Below, piece by piece: positions 9,626 to 19,057 of a stretch of DNA of 64,000 nucleotides. Position 1 is the stretch's first letter, and the number at the start of each line of letters is the position of its first letter. This stretch comes from Melieria omissa. Taxonomy: Eukaryota; Arthropoda; Insecta; Diptera; Ulidiidae. The translations under genes were made by a program, and so were the position numbers. The notes under the pieces are model-generated. The model was given only the letters and a program-made list of their open reading frames with translations, ran no database searches and had not been told where the DNA came from. The stretch spans positions 32,075,264-32,139,263 of the forward strand of contig OZ020269.1 in the NCBI GenBank assembly GCA_963971225.1, given 5' to 3'.

Positions 9626-10840
9626 ATGTAAGTAATTTTTGAAAAAACTTATAAAAAACCAATTTTGTTACTAAAATGATTATTTTAGGACAAATACAAA
9701 TAAAATAATTGCGGCACAAAAGGAGCTAATGGCCGTCTTTATGCAAGTTAGCGTAAGAGCGAACCCGCCTGAGTAGCCACGCTGTGCTACGTTGGCGACC
9801 GCTGGTCCAGTCAACGATCGGTATGCAGCGGCTACATCGCGCTGACACGACACTACGTGACTCGCTAGCGACCGCCGTTGGACGGCGAAATAGGATATGC
9901 GGCGCAAATAGCTGTGTCAGCGACAAGCGCCGTCGCCACTGCGAATTGCTGCGCGGACTGCGACTGCGGACCGCGTGAATACAACTGCGACTGTGACTGC
10001 GGGGCTTAGGTTTAGTTTTAGTTTTAAGTGAACGAGCAGTCTCTAGACAGAGCTCAACCTGTAAAGATGAATAAACCAGAATAAAATAATTTGCAGAAGC
10101 ACCAAAACTTAGCAAAAAACCGCCTACCGAACTGCGCACAGGGCAAAGCAACGGCCAAAAATTTGTGGGAGGAGTTGAAGCGGAAGCTCAACAGCCTTGG
10201 ACCGCCAGTTAAGGACGCCAAAATGTGGAAAAAGGTATACTTGCTTTTTCTATTGCTGTTTCTGAATTCTTTCTGAACCCTATGTGTATTTTAGGTGTAC
10301 GCTGACCAAAAGTACCAAGCAAAAAAAAAGCTCTCCTTCAATAAAGAGTCCAAGAGAAGAACGGGTGGTGGTCCTTACGAAGAAGCTTTAATTACTCAGA
10401 CAGACGAAATAATAATTGAAGCAGCCGGACTTGAATCAGCAGTAGATGGGAACATACACGTTCCAACTTTTGGAGCCAGTCACCGTAGCGTCTCAGTAGC
10501 CGAGGAAGAGGAGAGCAGTGAAGGGGGTAACGAAGAGAGTGTTGAAAGCATTCTGAATTTCATATTGACTGATAGCAATGAAGGACCCACTACATCACGT
10601 CCAAGAAAAAAAGCACCAATATCAGAAAGAAACCAAAGACTACTGCTGTTGAAAGAAAACTTGAAAGCTACCAATGAGGCAAAAACTGGAATGGAAGCCA
10701 AATTGGACAGGCTACTTGAAATCCAAGAAAGGTTTCTTCAAATCAAAGAAGAGAAACATAAACGTTTCCATGAGCTAAGCGACGTGAAACTGAAGGTAAA
10801 AAAGTTGGAACTGGAAATTTTGCAAGGAAAAAAACAGTAA
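9626..10840 (+). pseudogene. Harbinger-1 Myb/SANT-like protein gene, interrupted by a solo LTR
   Basis: Three exons can be read: up to 9627, 9689-10234 and 10295-10840, with clean GT-AG introns. The initiator ATG is split by the first intron, AT before it and G after it. Exon 2 encodes a Myb-like trihelix segment (KELMAVFMQ, then AKNLWEELKRKLNSLGPP and MWKKVY). Exon 3 gives a basic linker, an acidic Ser-rich stretch and a C-terminal coiled coil. A 346-bp solo LTR at 9746-10091 breaks exon 2. Without it and one TSD copy the frame is continuous. The protein would guide the transposase to DNA ends. Confidence 0.75.
9746..10091 (+). repeat. Solo LTR (errantivirus type) in Harbinger-1, TSD TGCA
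   Basis: It starts AGTTAGCG and ends AAAATAATT, with TGCA duplicated at 9742-9745 and 10092-10095. AATAAA-like signals near 10071-10086 place it on the + strand. The AGTTA...TAATT termini and 4-bp TSD fit gypsy-group LTRs. The internal part was probably lost by LTR-LTR recombination. Confidence 0.85.
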
Positions 10841-11035
10841 CCAATACAGTAACAGTTAATTTAATGCAGTAACAGTTGAAACTGTTATTTGTTTTTTATT
10901 TTTTCCAAGAGAAATGAAATTTAATTTAATTTGATTTAGAAATGATTTTATTAGTTTTTCAGTTACTGTGATTTTAGTTATATTTATTAGTATTAATCCT
11001 AAATGAATGAATTTAACACTTAAAACATATTGAAG

Positions 11036-11657
11036 TTAATTTATTAAAGAATGTTTAATATGATCTCTTATTTTATGACCGATTCTTGTTAACTGGGTTT
11101 CCTCTCCAATATCGCCGTCAAATATTTCTTGCCGCTGAGCAATTTGAGGGTTGAATGGTACTTTAAACTTAATACATATATTGTGTAGCGAGGCGCACAA
11201 ATTTGCAAATCTAGCCACTTTTACCGGGTCGTACCTTCCTCTTTTGTTATATTCCAAAATTCTCCAGCGTCCCTTCAATATGCCAATTGTTCTCTCTACT
11301 ATACATCTTGCTTTCGAATGTACTTCATTGAAAAAAGCCTCGCTTGAACCATCATGCGGATTTCTATACGGCGTTATACACCATGGCTCAAGAGGGTATC
11401 CGGAGTCCGCTAATGAAATATAAACGTATTATTTAAAAAGATTCTACATACATTGATATTAACAAATTACCCAAGAGCCACGAATTCATGTTTCGGTTTG
11501 AGTTGAATTGTTCCTCTAAGGCCATTCTTTCATTAGAATGCTTCCAGATAAAGGAATCATGTGCTGCTCCTCCATATTTACAGTTAATTGCTAATATTTT
11601 GTATTCATGATTACATATCTTTAAAAGAGTTTCCAAATTAGGTACATAATGAAACAA
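11036..11657 (-). pseudogene. Harbinger-1 DDE transposase, C-terminal two thirds
   Basis: The minus-strand exon 11657 to about 11471 encodes CKYGGAAHDSFIWKHS, containing the second catalytic Asp. A 61-bp intron (11470-11410) with GTAATT donor and TTCATTAG acceptor follows. The next exon encodes DSGYPLEPWCITPYRNP and KARCIVERTIGILKGRWR, where the Glu of VERT is the third catalytic residue. It ends after LHNICIKFK-like motifs at 11036. The N-terminal part is missing, cut by the Gypsy-2 junction. The transposase performs cut-and-paste with TWA target sites. Confidence 0.8.
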
Positions 11658-11724
11658 GGTAACGGCTACACTTTATATGAACTTACTATCATTGCATTAA
11701 AACTATGAAAACCCTTCCTATTAA

Positions 11725-13062
11725 AATAGATGTGCTCATTGCGGGAAAATATCGGACCTAAGAGTGAAAAGTGATATTAAAAGTGCGCCAGAGCAGAGCA
11801 AGCCCGATGATAAAAAGCCAATAACTTGTTACAATTGTGGGGAAGTCGGCCACATTTCTTCGAAGTGTACGAAACCACAAAAGCGCCCGAGATGTGCCGA
11901 CTGTAACAAAGTGCATCCAAAAGGCGCTCCAGTCAATTGCGGCGGGCGTGGTGCGGAAGTGCGAAAGGTCGACTCGTCGACATTGGATGAATGTTTCACA
12001 AAAACAGTGTATATTAACGGGCAACCCTTCAGTGCATTTGTTGATACTGGTAGACAATGCAGTTCAGCACGTTCGTCGGCCGTAAATAAGCTACCCGTCA
12101 TACGCGAGCAGTGTTCGATGCAATTTCGTGGCATCGGCGGTGGTACACGGCTTTTGTGCGAGAAATGCGTAATCGAAATAAACATCGACACGGCAACGAT
12201 ACGCCCAGTTTTTTTTATTGTTGATGATGACGTGTTGCAAACCGATTTCTTGCTGGGTCAAGAGGTGATTACCTGCCCGTCTCTGCAGATCAGGGTAGAC
12301 CAGCATAAATCCGTATTCGAGACGAAGCGCGTAATCGAATCTGTGTCGAGCAATGAGAACGACGGAATGACATTCAAACACGGAGCGGGTAGTGAAGAAC
12401 AGTGTGTGGAGTTGCAACAGGTACTGTGCAATTTTCGTGATGTGTTTGCCGACGGGCTAGACGGTATCGGGAAAACCGACTTAGTTGAGATGAAGATTCG
12501 GTTGAAAGCGGACAAAGTTGTTGCCCAGTCGCCCTATCGTGTACCAGCCCCGAAGCGCGCAGCTGTTGCACGAATGATCGAGGAGTTGGAAATGAACGAC
12601 ATAATTGCCAAGTCTGAATCTGAATTCGCGAGCCCGATGGTGTTAGTTAAGAAAAAGAATGGTAGTGACTGTCTGTGTGTGGATTATCGCCGCTTAAATG
12701 AACTGGTTGATAAAGAGAACTTTCCGGTTCCGAATATCGAAGAACGCCTTCACGAGGCCAAGCGGTACAAATATTTCACGGTGCTAGATTTAAATAGTGG
12801 ATATTATCAGATTCCGATCGCGAAGGAAAGTCGAAAATATACGGCTTTCATCACTACCGAGGGGCTGTACGACTTCAAACGCATGCCGTTTGTTTTAAAA
12901 AACGCGCCTATCGCTTTCCAACGTTTGATGGCAAAAATCAAGGAGAAGATGCACGAAGACGACATGATCCACTACATGGATGATATTCTTATTGGCAGCA
13001 ATAACGAAATGAAAACAAAACTAGAACGGGTTTTAACGGTTTTACGCGAATCAGGGCTTACG
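11725..13062 (+). pseudogene. Gypsy-2 gag zinc knuckle, protease and RT
   Basis: The frame is open from 11725 and no ATG starts it. It encodes a partial knuckle (CAHCGK), a CCHC knuckle (CYNCGEVGHISSKC), and a second Cys/His cluster. The protease signature FVDTGRQCSS follows near 12040; a normal DTGS-A-S context is altered. RT starts with YRVPAPKRAA and has DLNSGYYQIP and the catalytic YMDD at 12973-12984. MPFVLKNAP replaces the usual MPFGLKNAP. The frame is cut at SGLT by the solo LTR; the codons beyond 13062 belong to the LTR. Confidence 0.85.
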
Positions 13063-13610
13063 AGTTATGGTCACCCCAATTCAAAGAATATTTTAACGCA
13101 AAAAGCAATAAACAATAATTATTGTTAATTGCTTTTGTCAAGCACTTTAGCGCCCCATTTAAAATTCCTCAAATAACATTGCACAACACCACCACAATGC
13201 ACCAAGCATTGTGACCCACTTAAAATTATCGCACACTGCGTTGCGCCAAGCATTCCCGCCCTTTCAGCATAATTGCCGAAATCGCACTTGACCACAGCCA
13301 CTTGAGCGCGGACTGGCTGACGCCGCATTTCCTCCGGTCATCGTACCGTACCACACAAGAAGAAATAGCCGACGCGCCTGCAACGCTTTCCCTCTGGTTT
13401 CACACATGCACTAATCATTATAAATAGAACTAGCAAGCGAAAATAAAGACAGTTGGGAATTAACCATCTTACTGGACAGTGTTTCAATTTAATTTGGAAA
13501 GCCACAGTTGCAGCCCAGTTGCCAGACACACACCAGGACGAAGGAATCTCTGCTCAATCAAGGTTGAAGTCGAGAATTAACTACGGAATCTCTACTCAAT
13601 AACCAAAATT
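13063..13610 (+). repeat. Solo LTR in Gypsy-2 RT, flanked by CTTACG
   Basis: The 548-bp insert starts AGTTATGG and ends CCAAAATT. CTTACG stands at 13057-13062 and again at 13611-13616; five or six bases were duplicated. A TATAAATAG box (13420 region) and AATAAAGAC about 20 bp later mark promoter and poly(A) signals on the + strand. No coding sequence is present. Confidence 0.8.
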
Positions 13611-13616
13611 CTTACG

Positions 13617-14384
13617 TTGAATACAAAAAAATGCGAGTTCATGAAAGACACTATAACGTTTCTCGGTCACGAATTAGTTCCCGAAGGCATAAGTCCTGAG
13701 TTAATTAATACGCGCGCTATCGCTGAGTTCTCTACGCCATGTAACGTGACAGACGTGCGGCGGTTCCTTGGTCTCAGTGGTTACTTCCGGAAGTTCGTAC
13801 CGGGGTACGCCATAATCTCTGAACCGTTGCGACAACTTTTACGTAAAGATCGACAGTTTGAATGGGCAGAACCGCAGGAGGAATCGTTCAGGCAGCTAAA
13901 AACGAAGTTGACATCTCGACCGGTGGTAGTCGCTTATCGGGTCGAGGCGAACCACGAGGTTCATACGGATGCTAGCGCCCTGGGGCTAGCTGGTGTATTG
14001 ATGCAGCAGGAAGGAGATGGCCTGAAACCGATCGCGTACTTTAGCCGAGCACCCAGCGACGCGGAGAAGAAGTACCATAGCTACGAGCTCGAGACCTTGG
14101 CAGTTGTTGAATCCCTCGAGAGGTTTAAATACTATGTGTACGGCAAGCAAATCATCGTCAAGACCGACTGTAGCGCAATCCGAACGACAATGCAGAAGAG
14201 GGAACTGGTTCCAAGAATTGCTCGTTGGTGGCTTCGCATCCAAGATTTCGACATCACCATCGAACATCGGCCGAGCAAGAGGATGGAGCACGTGGATGCG
14301 TTGAGCCGAACCCCAGTTGAGGAGGCTCGCGATGTTGAGGTGGCGGACCTACGCGTATCAAAGGCAGCCATTGATGAGTTTTAA
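13617..14384 (+). pseudogene. pol: Gypsy-2 RT end and RNase H
   Basis: The frame resumes exactly after the TSD with NTKKCEFMKDTITFLGHELV, then FLGLSGYFRKFVPGY. RNase H follows with HTDASALGLAGVLMQQ, YHSYELETLAVV and VDALSRTP. A stop at 14384 follows shortly after. No integrase is present downstream, where a MITE and unique-looking sequence begin. The RNase H acidic residues (D in TDAS, E in YELE, D in TDCS) can be seen. Confidence 0.85.
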
Positions 14385-14407
14385 TTTTAATTTTGACTGG
14401 ATCTTAT

Positions 14408-14565
14408 CTAGAGAAGATCGTGTGGAATTTTTGATAACTCGATTTGTTGATTTTTAATTAACAAAAGACATGTCATTTTTTACCTCAAAAATCAACAAAT
14501 TTTTTGAAACTCTCGCCAAAATTTTAAAAAGCAATATTTTTAAAAATCCGCCCGATCTTCTCTAG
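14408..14565. mobile_element. 158-bp MITE-like inverted-repeat element
   Basis: CTAGAGAAGATCGTGTGGA at the left is matched by the inverse of TCCGCCCGATCTTCTCTAG at the right, giving imperfect inverted repeats of about 26 bp around an AT-rich centre. It is a non-coding, probably non-autonomous, DNA-transposon derivative. I cannot identify a clear target duplication. Confidence 0.6.
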
Positions 14566-15070
14566 CAAAAAGCCTCTAGATTAACAGGAATTTTTTATTT
14601 TGTCGCAGATTCAAAATTGCACCTTCAGTGCTGCGTGCCGTGAAGCCCTGCAGGGAAAACATAGCCTAGGAGGATGCAGTGGAGCCACCTATATGTTGAT
14701 ATTGCTGTGTCAAAAAATTCCAAAATAAAGTCTAATATGTGTCCAATAACATAAAGAATTGTGAAGCCTTAAGTGTGAATCTTCGAGAATTGGGAGTAAC
14801 TCTTTAGTTTAAAGAGGATAACCGTGCCCATACGAAATAATCACAGCGAATAATCACGAATCTTGCTGATAATCAGTGGTATTAACTGCGTAATCCGGCG
14901 TATACCTATAGTCTCTATCAACCAATAATAACCAACATTGACAAATTGATAGGGTTTGAAGGCCTGGTGTAGCGAAAGCGCATAAATTGTAACTTCAGGC
15001 AAACGGAAAACGGACAACGACCAAATAATTTAATTAATATTGTCAGTCGTTCGATAAAAAACAAGAAAAC
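14566..15070. other. Spacer upstream of the 745-codon ORF
   Basis: No gene found. A palindrome CCCTGCAGGG lies near 14648, the same word as the ends of the CACTA-like elements. AATAAAGTC near 14720 is a possible poly(A) signal of an upstream unit. The last 130 bp are A-rich and lead into the ATG at 15071 without a clear TATA box. Confidence 0.4.
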
Positions 15071-17308
15071 ATGACCATAAACATCTCCTTTGGAGAATTT
15101 TACGCTCCTATAACGGAGTTTAGTAAAATCTCATACAACGACCAAGAGGGAATTAGTGGCACAACAGCTGCTAGATTCGGAATATGGTTTCAAGGCATCG
15201 AGAAAAGAGCTAGGAAAGAATATTACCGAATAAGAAAAGAAGGAAAGAAAGCCATCGCAAAAGAAAAATGCGAAGTTCCCAAACGCACGGACAAAATCAT
15301 TAACATCCATGATGCTTGGAGACAATTCAAAAAAACTTGTAAGAAACATCAATGTTCTATAGATGTTTATAATTCTTATGAGAGAACATATAGGGCATCC
15401 TTAAAAACAAATACGAAAGCAACATTAAATTGGGATCGTATTAATCGATTGAAGAGAATCGTTGACAGAGAACATAACTGTTCCAAACCCGAATGCGACA
15501 AATGTATAATAAAAAACAGTTTTGAAAAAAACTTAAAAGAATTTCGACAAAACAGGAAGATAATTCAACTATGTGTTGTAAAGTTAACAGCATTTGTTAA
15601 TAGAAAAGAAATTGAACGTCAGCAAACTGAACATTTAAATAAAAATAAATACAAAACACGTAAAGAAAAACCAAATCTCGCTACCTTTCTTAAAATAAAA
15701 GGTTACAAATATGATGAAGATTTCATATTTTATAGAGATTTGCCTCGATCGGTGAAGAGAAGAAACAATAGGAGAGCAATGAATTATCTACTCTTTGGAG
15801 ATTTAAGAAATGCTTCAGAAAATGTTAATCGATTCGATTTGTTAACCGATCAAACTTATGGTGAGAATTGGACACCTCAATTAGAGAACGTTTATGACAT
15901 TTCAATGCCGAAATTTTTTGAGGCAAAGTTACCAAATGACAATTGGAACGAAATCAAGCGTCAAAACAAAACTAAAAAGAAACGAGTACATGTTCGGACA
16001 CAGAAAATTACCTATAATGCGTCAGATATTCATAAAGTTGCTCGAATATTGGCGAGTAGTAAGATCCAACGCAAGTCGATTATTAAAGAAATGACCTCAA
16101 AGCAACGAGAAAAATTTGATGCCATAGTCAAAGATGGCACAATAAATCTTAGTGCTAAAATAACAAGAATCAAAGAGTATAATGCCAGAAAACAAATTAA
16201 TCAACAACAAAACGGCAGCTACACTGAATGGTATACTGTACTTGAAACACTCAGAAAACGGGATCAAGCCGAAGCTTCAGTAATAAGTCAAGAAAACAAA
16301 GTGTGGTTCTGGGGCGACAAGGTCAAATGTACCATATGTAATTCATTTGAGTGTTGGTGCCAACCATCACATAAAATAAACAACAAATGGGAAGATAAGG
16401 GAACACACATTCAGTTGAAAGAAGAACATGGCATGTGTTATCCATGGCACATTGAGAAAAACTGTGACGCTTTCCATGATATTATACACAATATAGAGTT
16501 TGACTCAGTTGGGAACAGTAAGTTTGTGCATATAGGTGATATTGATGGAGTAAAATGTCAAATTAATGAGGGTAGATATGATTTTATTTTTGTTGGTAAG
16601 AGACAAGGGACACCAATATTTGTAAAACATCACCTCAAAACTTTTGATATACCTCAAAATTTAAAATCTGGAACACCTCTTTATAATGAAAAAGGAAAAT
16701 TAATTTCGATAGTTACTGCATCGATAAATAGAAATAGGTACTTCATCTTTGATAACAAAACTACTGGTACTGTAATACAACCTGACGAAGATGAAGCACA
16801 GTTATACAAAAATGCATATATTTACCATTGTTCTCATGGAACCGGAATTGTGACACAAATTTTAATATTGTTAGCCAGTTTAATTTTAGTTTCTTGCAAT
16901 TATACAGATGACCCGTTAATTACTCTGGCACAGCGAATTAAGAAAACCGACCACAACATACATGCTCTGATGATAAACGCCCATCTGGATTCAGCAACTT
17001 ACGCAAAAACACTACCTCAGTATCATTCTGCTTTGATCAGATTCAATGGTATCATAGATGGATATGAAGAGGAAACCAAGCAATTATATGCCTCATACGG
17101 CATAAATATTACAAGGCACAAGCGAGTTACTGATACTATACACCATCATTTGGACAGATGCAGAAAAGTCACAGAAGCTATGACACATGAGATACAAGAT
17201 CTCAACAATATTCTTAACATTACAGAAAATATATTAATTGGCATAAATCATAATACTCGAAAAATTGAAAAACTTCTTAAAGAATCAACAAAAAAAAAGT
17301 GCAAGTAA
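15071..17308 (+). CDS. Unrecognised 745-codon ORF with protease-like motif and membrane segment
   Basis: A long uninterrupted, AT-rich, Lys/Asn-rich frame from ATG 15071 (context AAAACATGA). Residues 1-400 are strongly basic with a small Cys cluster (CSKPECDKC, about 138-146). A second Cys cluster (CTICNSFECWC) is near 424. At about 533-556 SGTPLYNEKGKLISIV resembles the active-Ser region of trypsin-like (PA clan) proteases. An upstream YDFIFV and CYPWH could supply Asp and His, but spacing is short. A hydrophobic helix (VTQILILLASLILVSCN, about 600) is followed by a helical, coiled-coil-like C-terminus with N-glycosylation sequons. The layout recalls a viral polyprotein or envelope-type protein (inference). 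I do not recognise the family. It is neither gag, pol nor a known transposase, yet it is intact in a locus of decayed elements. Confidence 0.6.
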   Translation: MTINISFGEFYAPITEFSKISYNDQEGISGTTAARFGIWFQGIEKRARKEYYRIRKEGKKAIAKEKCEVPKRTDKIINIHDAWRQFKKTCKKHQCSIDVYNSYERTYRASLKTNTKATLNWDRINRLKRIVDREHNCSKPECDKCIIKNSFEKNLKEFRQNRKIIQLCVVKLTAFVNRKEIERQQTEHLNKNKYKTRKEKPNLATFLKIKGYKYDEDFIFYRDLPRSVKRRNNRRAMNYLLFGDLRNASENVNRFDLLTDQTYGENWTPQLENVYDISMPKFFEAKLPNDNWNEIKRQNKTKKKRVHVRTQKITYNASDIHKVARILASSKIQRKSIIKEMTSKQREKFDAIVKDGTINLSAKITRIKEYNARKQINQQQNGSYTEWYTVLETLRKRDQAEASVISQENKVWFWGDKVKCTICNSFECWCQPSHKINNKWEDKGTHIQLKEEHGMCYPWHIEKNCDAFHDIIHNIEFDSVGNSKFVHIGDIDGVKCQINEGRYDFIFVGKRQGTPIFVKHHLKTFDIPQNLKSGTPLYNEKGKLISIVTASINRNRYFIFDNKTTGTVIQPDEDEAQLYKNAYIYHCSHGTGIVTQILILLASLILVSCNYTDDPLITLAQRIKKTDHNIHALMINAHLDSATYAKTLPQYHSALIRFNGIIDGYEEETKQLYASYGINITRHKRVTDTIHHHLDRCRKVTEAMTHEIQDLNNILNITENILIGINHNTRKIEKLLKESTKKKCK

Positions 17309-18533
17309 CAAACAAACATAATACAGTGCACAAACAATATACAAATCACAGAACCACAATTTTACATAAATTAAAACAAAAATTCTAAACAAGACATTGA
17401 ACAGTGCAGTGACACTTAAAAGAAGAGCAGCGGAACAGAAAAACAACAACAAAACACACACCCACAGCAGAACACAGATCAGACGAAGAGGGCAGCCAAC
17501 AACGGCAAACAGCCAACAACACAACACACAGCACCACACAAAGCAGACAAAAAGGGCAGCAACAACAGCACAAACAGCGGACAAAAAAAAAAAACAACAG
17601 CAAACAACTTAGCACATCACAGGAGCGGACACAAACTGCAAAGAGATCCCATACTCGGGCATTGGGCCCCCTCAAGATAAGCCCACAATTGTTTATTAAA
17701 AACTAACAAACTACACATACACTAACCCATACCCGTATACCCATATATATATATAGTATTTGCCCACATATTTTGAAAAAAATTTACAAAAATTACCCAT
17801 ATTCTCATATAAAAATACACCCACAAAATTTGCCGTTGAATATTGTACATATATACAATATTCAACTGGATCAAAAATCCCGCAAAGGCAGTTCCAATAC
17901 TGCCAAGTTATATTTTGCACATTTCCCGTGCACATAAAAATCAGCCGCTTATCCCCATTTTCGCGCTTCTCCGTGTGCGCACATATTGCCCATTCCCTTT
18001 TCTTTTCTTTGTGCTTCGCACAAAAAATCAGCAGCAAACTGCCCAGCTGCTTTCCACATATTCTGCACATATTCACGCACTTTTCCTTGTGCTAAATTCG
18101 CACACACTTGTACATAACACCGCTTATATATATATAAGATCAGCAGCGACACCCAGCTGCTGTGTACATTCCGCGCACCCACTTCTGCACAAATTTCTGC
18201 ATTGCCCTTTGTGCTATATTCGCACGCACTTGGCAGCACGCAACTTCGCTGCTTGGCCCAAGTGCATAAACATAAACAATAAAGCACAAAGCGGATACAG
18301 TGGGACTACTTACTCATTTTCACTGCACATTGAAAATTTTTTTTAACTTAGAAAATTTTCAGTCGTGCATATATATACATACATACATACACTTGTACAC
18401 GCATTCACTTACAGTGGGACAAAGACATCCCACCTGTGCACACAATTAAAAAATTTGTTCTCCCATATATAATTAGACACAGGTTAATAAATACACTAAT
18501 ACAAATACTCACATACACACATATATACACATA
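17309..18533 (+). other. AT/CA-rich non-coding tract with a duplicated promoter-like module
   Basis: 17330-17620 is a CAA/CAG-rich purine-poor stretch, 17700-17850 is CATA-rich. At 18029-18124 and 18141-18252 a roughly 100-bp module is repeated, with GTGCTA..TTCGCAC..CACTTG words and CAGCTGCT. A TATATATATATAAG box lies between the copies, and AATAAAGCACAAAG near 18278 follows the second. This looks like an LTR or promoter/poly(A) region of an unidentified element. Antisense Cys/Leu-rich ORFs here are composition artefacts. The errantivirus inserted at its right end. Confidence 0.45.
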
Positions 18534-18537
18534 TACA

Positions 18538-18773
18538 AGTAACGTATAGTAACGAATGTTGGCGCGTGAATATGCTGAATTGCAGATTCACACGCCAAAC
18601 AACGAATGCACGAAATTGCATTTTCAAGTGCAGATGTCATACGACACCTTGCCCTTGAAATGCAGTTTTGCCGTTTGTTGCGCAAGTAGCTTAAGGCTTC
18701 ACTATAAGTTAATTTTAAGAAACTGTTCAGAATAAACTCAGCTATCTAAAAAGAAGGACGTGTGTACATTATT
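18538..18773 (+). repeat. Errantivirus 5' LTR
   Basis: Begins AGTAACGTATAG and ends GTACATTATT. It contains a repeated AACGAATG word, an inverted GGCGTGTGAATC/GATTCACACGCC-type pair, and AATAAACTC near 18731 as poly(A) signal. Identical by eye to 24756-24991. Confidence 0.95.
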
Positions 18774-18787
18774 GGCGCAGTCGGGTA
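18772..18787 (+). promoter_or_regulatory. Primer-binding site
   Basis: TTGGCGCAGTCGGGTA follows the 5' LTR directly and matches the TGGCGCAGTCGG type of primer site used by gypsy-group elements, where a host tRNA primes minus-strand DNA. Confidence 0.85.
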
Positions 18788-19057
18788 GTCAAGCGAAAAT
18801 TGACTAGAAAAAAAAACGTTCCTTCGCGTCCCACAACTTTAATAAATACACTATCGCAGTGTAAAATAAAATAAATAATATAATATAAACAAAGATTTTG
18901 CAAAATAAAACAAACATTGTGCGAAGTGCATAGTATCGACAGTGTAAAATAAAATCAAAAAAAAAAAATTTATTTTTACAATATTTGCGGTGAACATTCA
19001 CACTATCACAGTCACGAAACAAAATAAGCCAAAACCAAATTGAAGAAAATAGTGCCA

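Larger units (their letters stand above)
9431..11700 (+). mobile_element. Harbinger-1 (PIF/Harbinger DNA transposon), ends not resolved
   Basis: It has the two-gene layout of Harbinger elements: a Myb/SANT-like DNA-binding protein on + and a DDE transposase on - pointing towards it. I could not find a matching pair of terminal repeats. The left edge near AGGGGTCGAATCG (9432) is a guess, and the right side is cut by Gypsy-2 near 11700. Confidence 0.65.
11725..14384 (+). mobile_element. Gypsy-2: env-less gypsy retrotransposon fragment
   Basis: Gag zinc knuckles, protease, RT and RNase H are in one frame, interrupted by a solo LTR at 13063-13610. Integrase and both LTRs are absent, so both sides are truncated. 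The RT resembles the fragment at 38145-38605, suggesting two members of one family. Confidence 0.85.

Noticed and set aside
17285..17675. Minus-strand Cys/Val/Leu-rich ORFs that look like membrane proteins
   Set aside because: They are the antisense of a CAA/CAG-rich tract; composition alone explains both openness and hydrophobicity.
18772..18790. tRNA-like sequence after the 5' LTR
   Set aside because: Only the primer-complementary bases are present; it is a primer-binding site and no cloverleaf can be formed.
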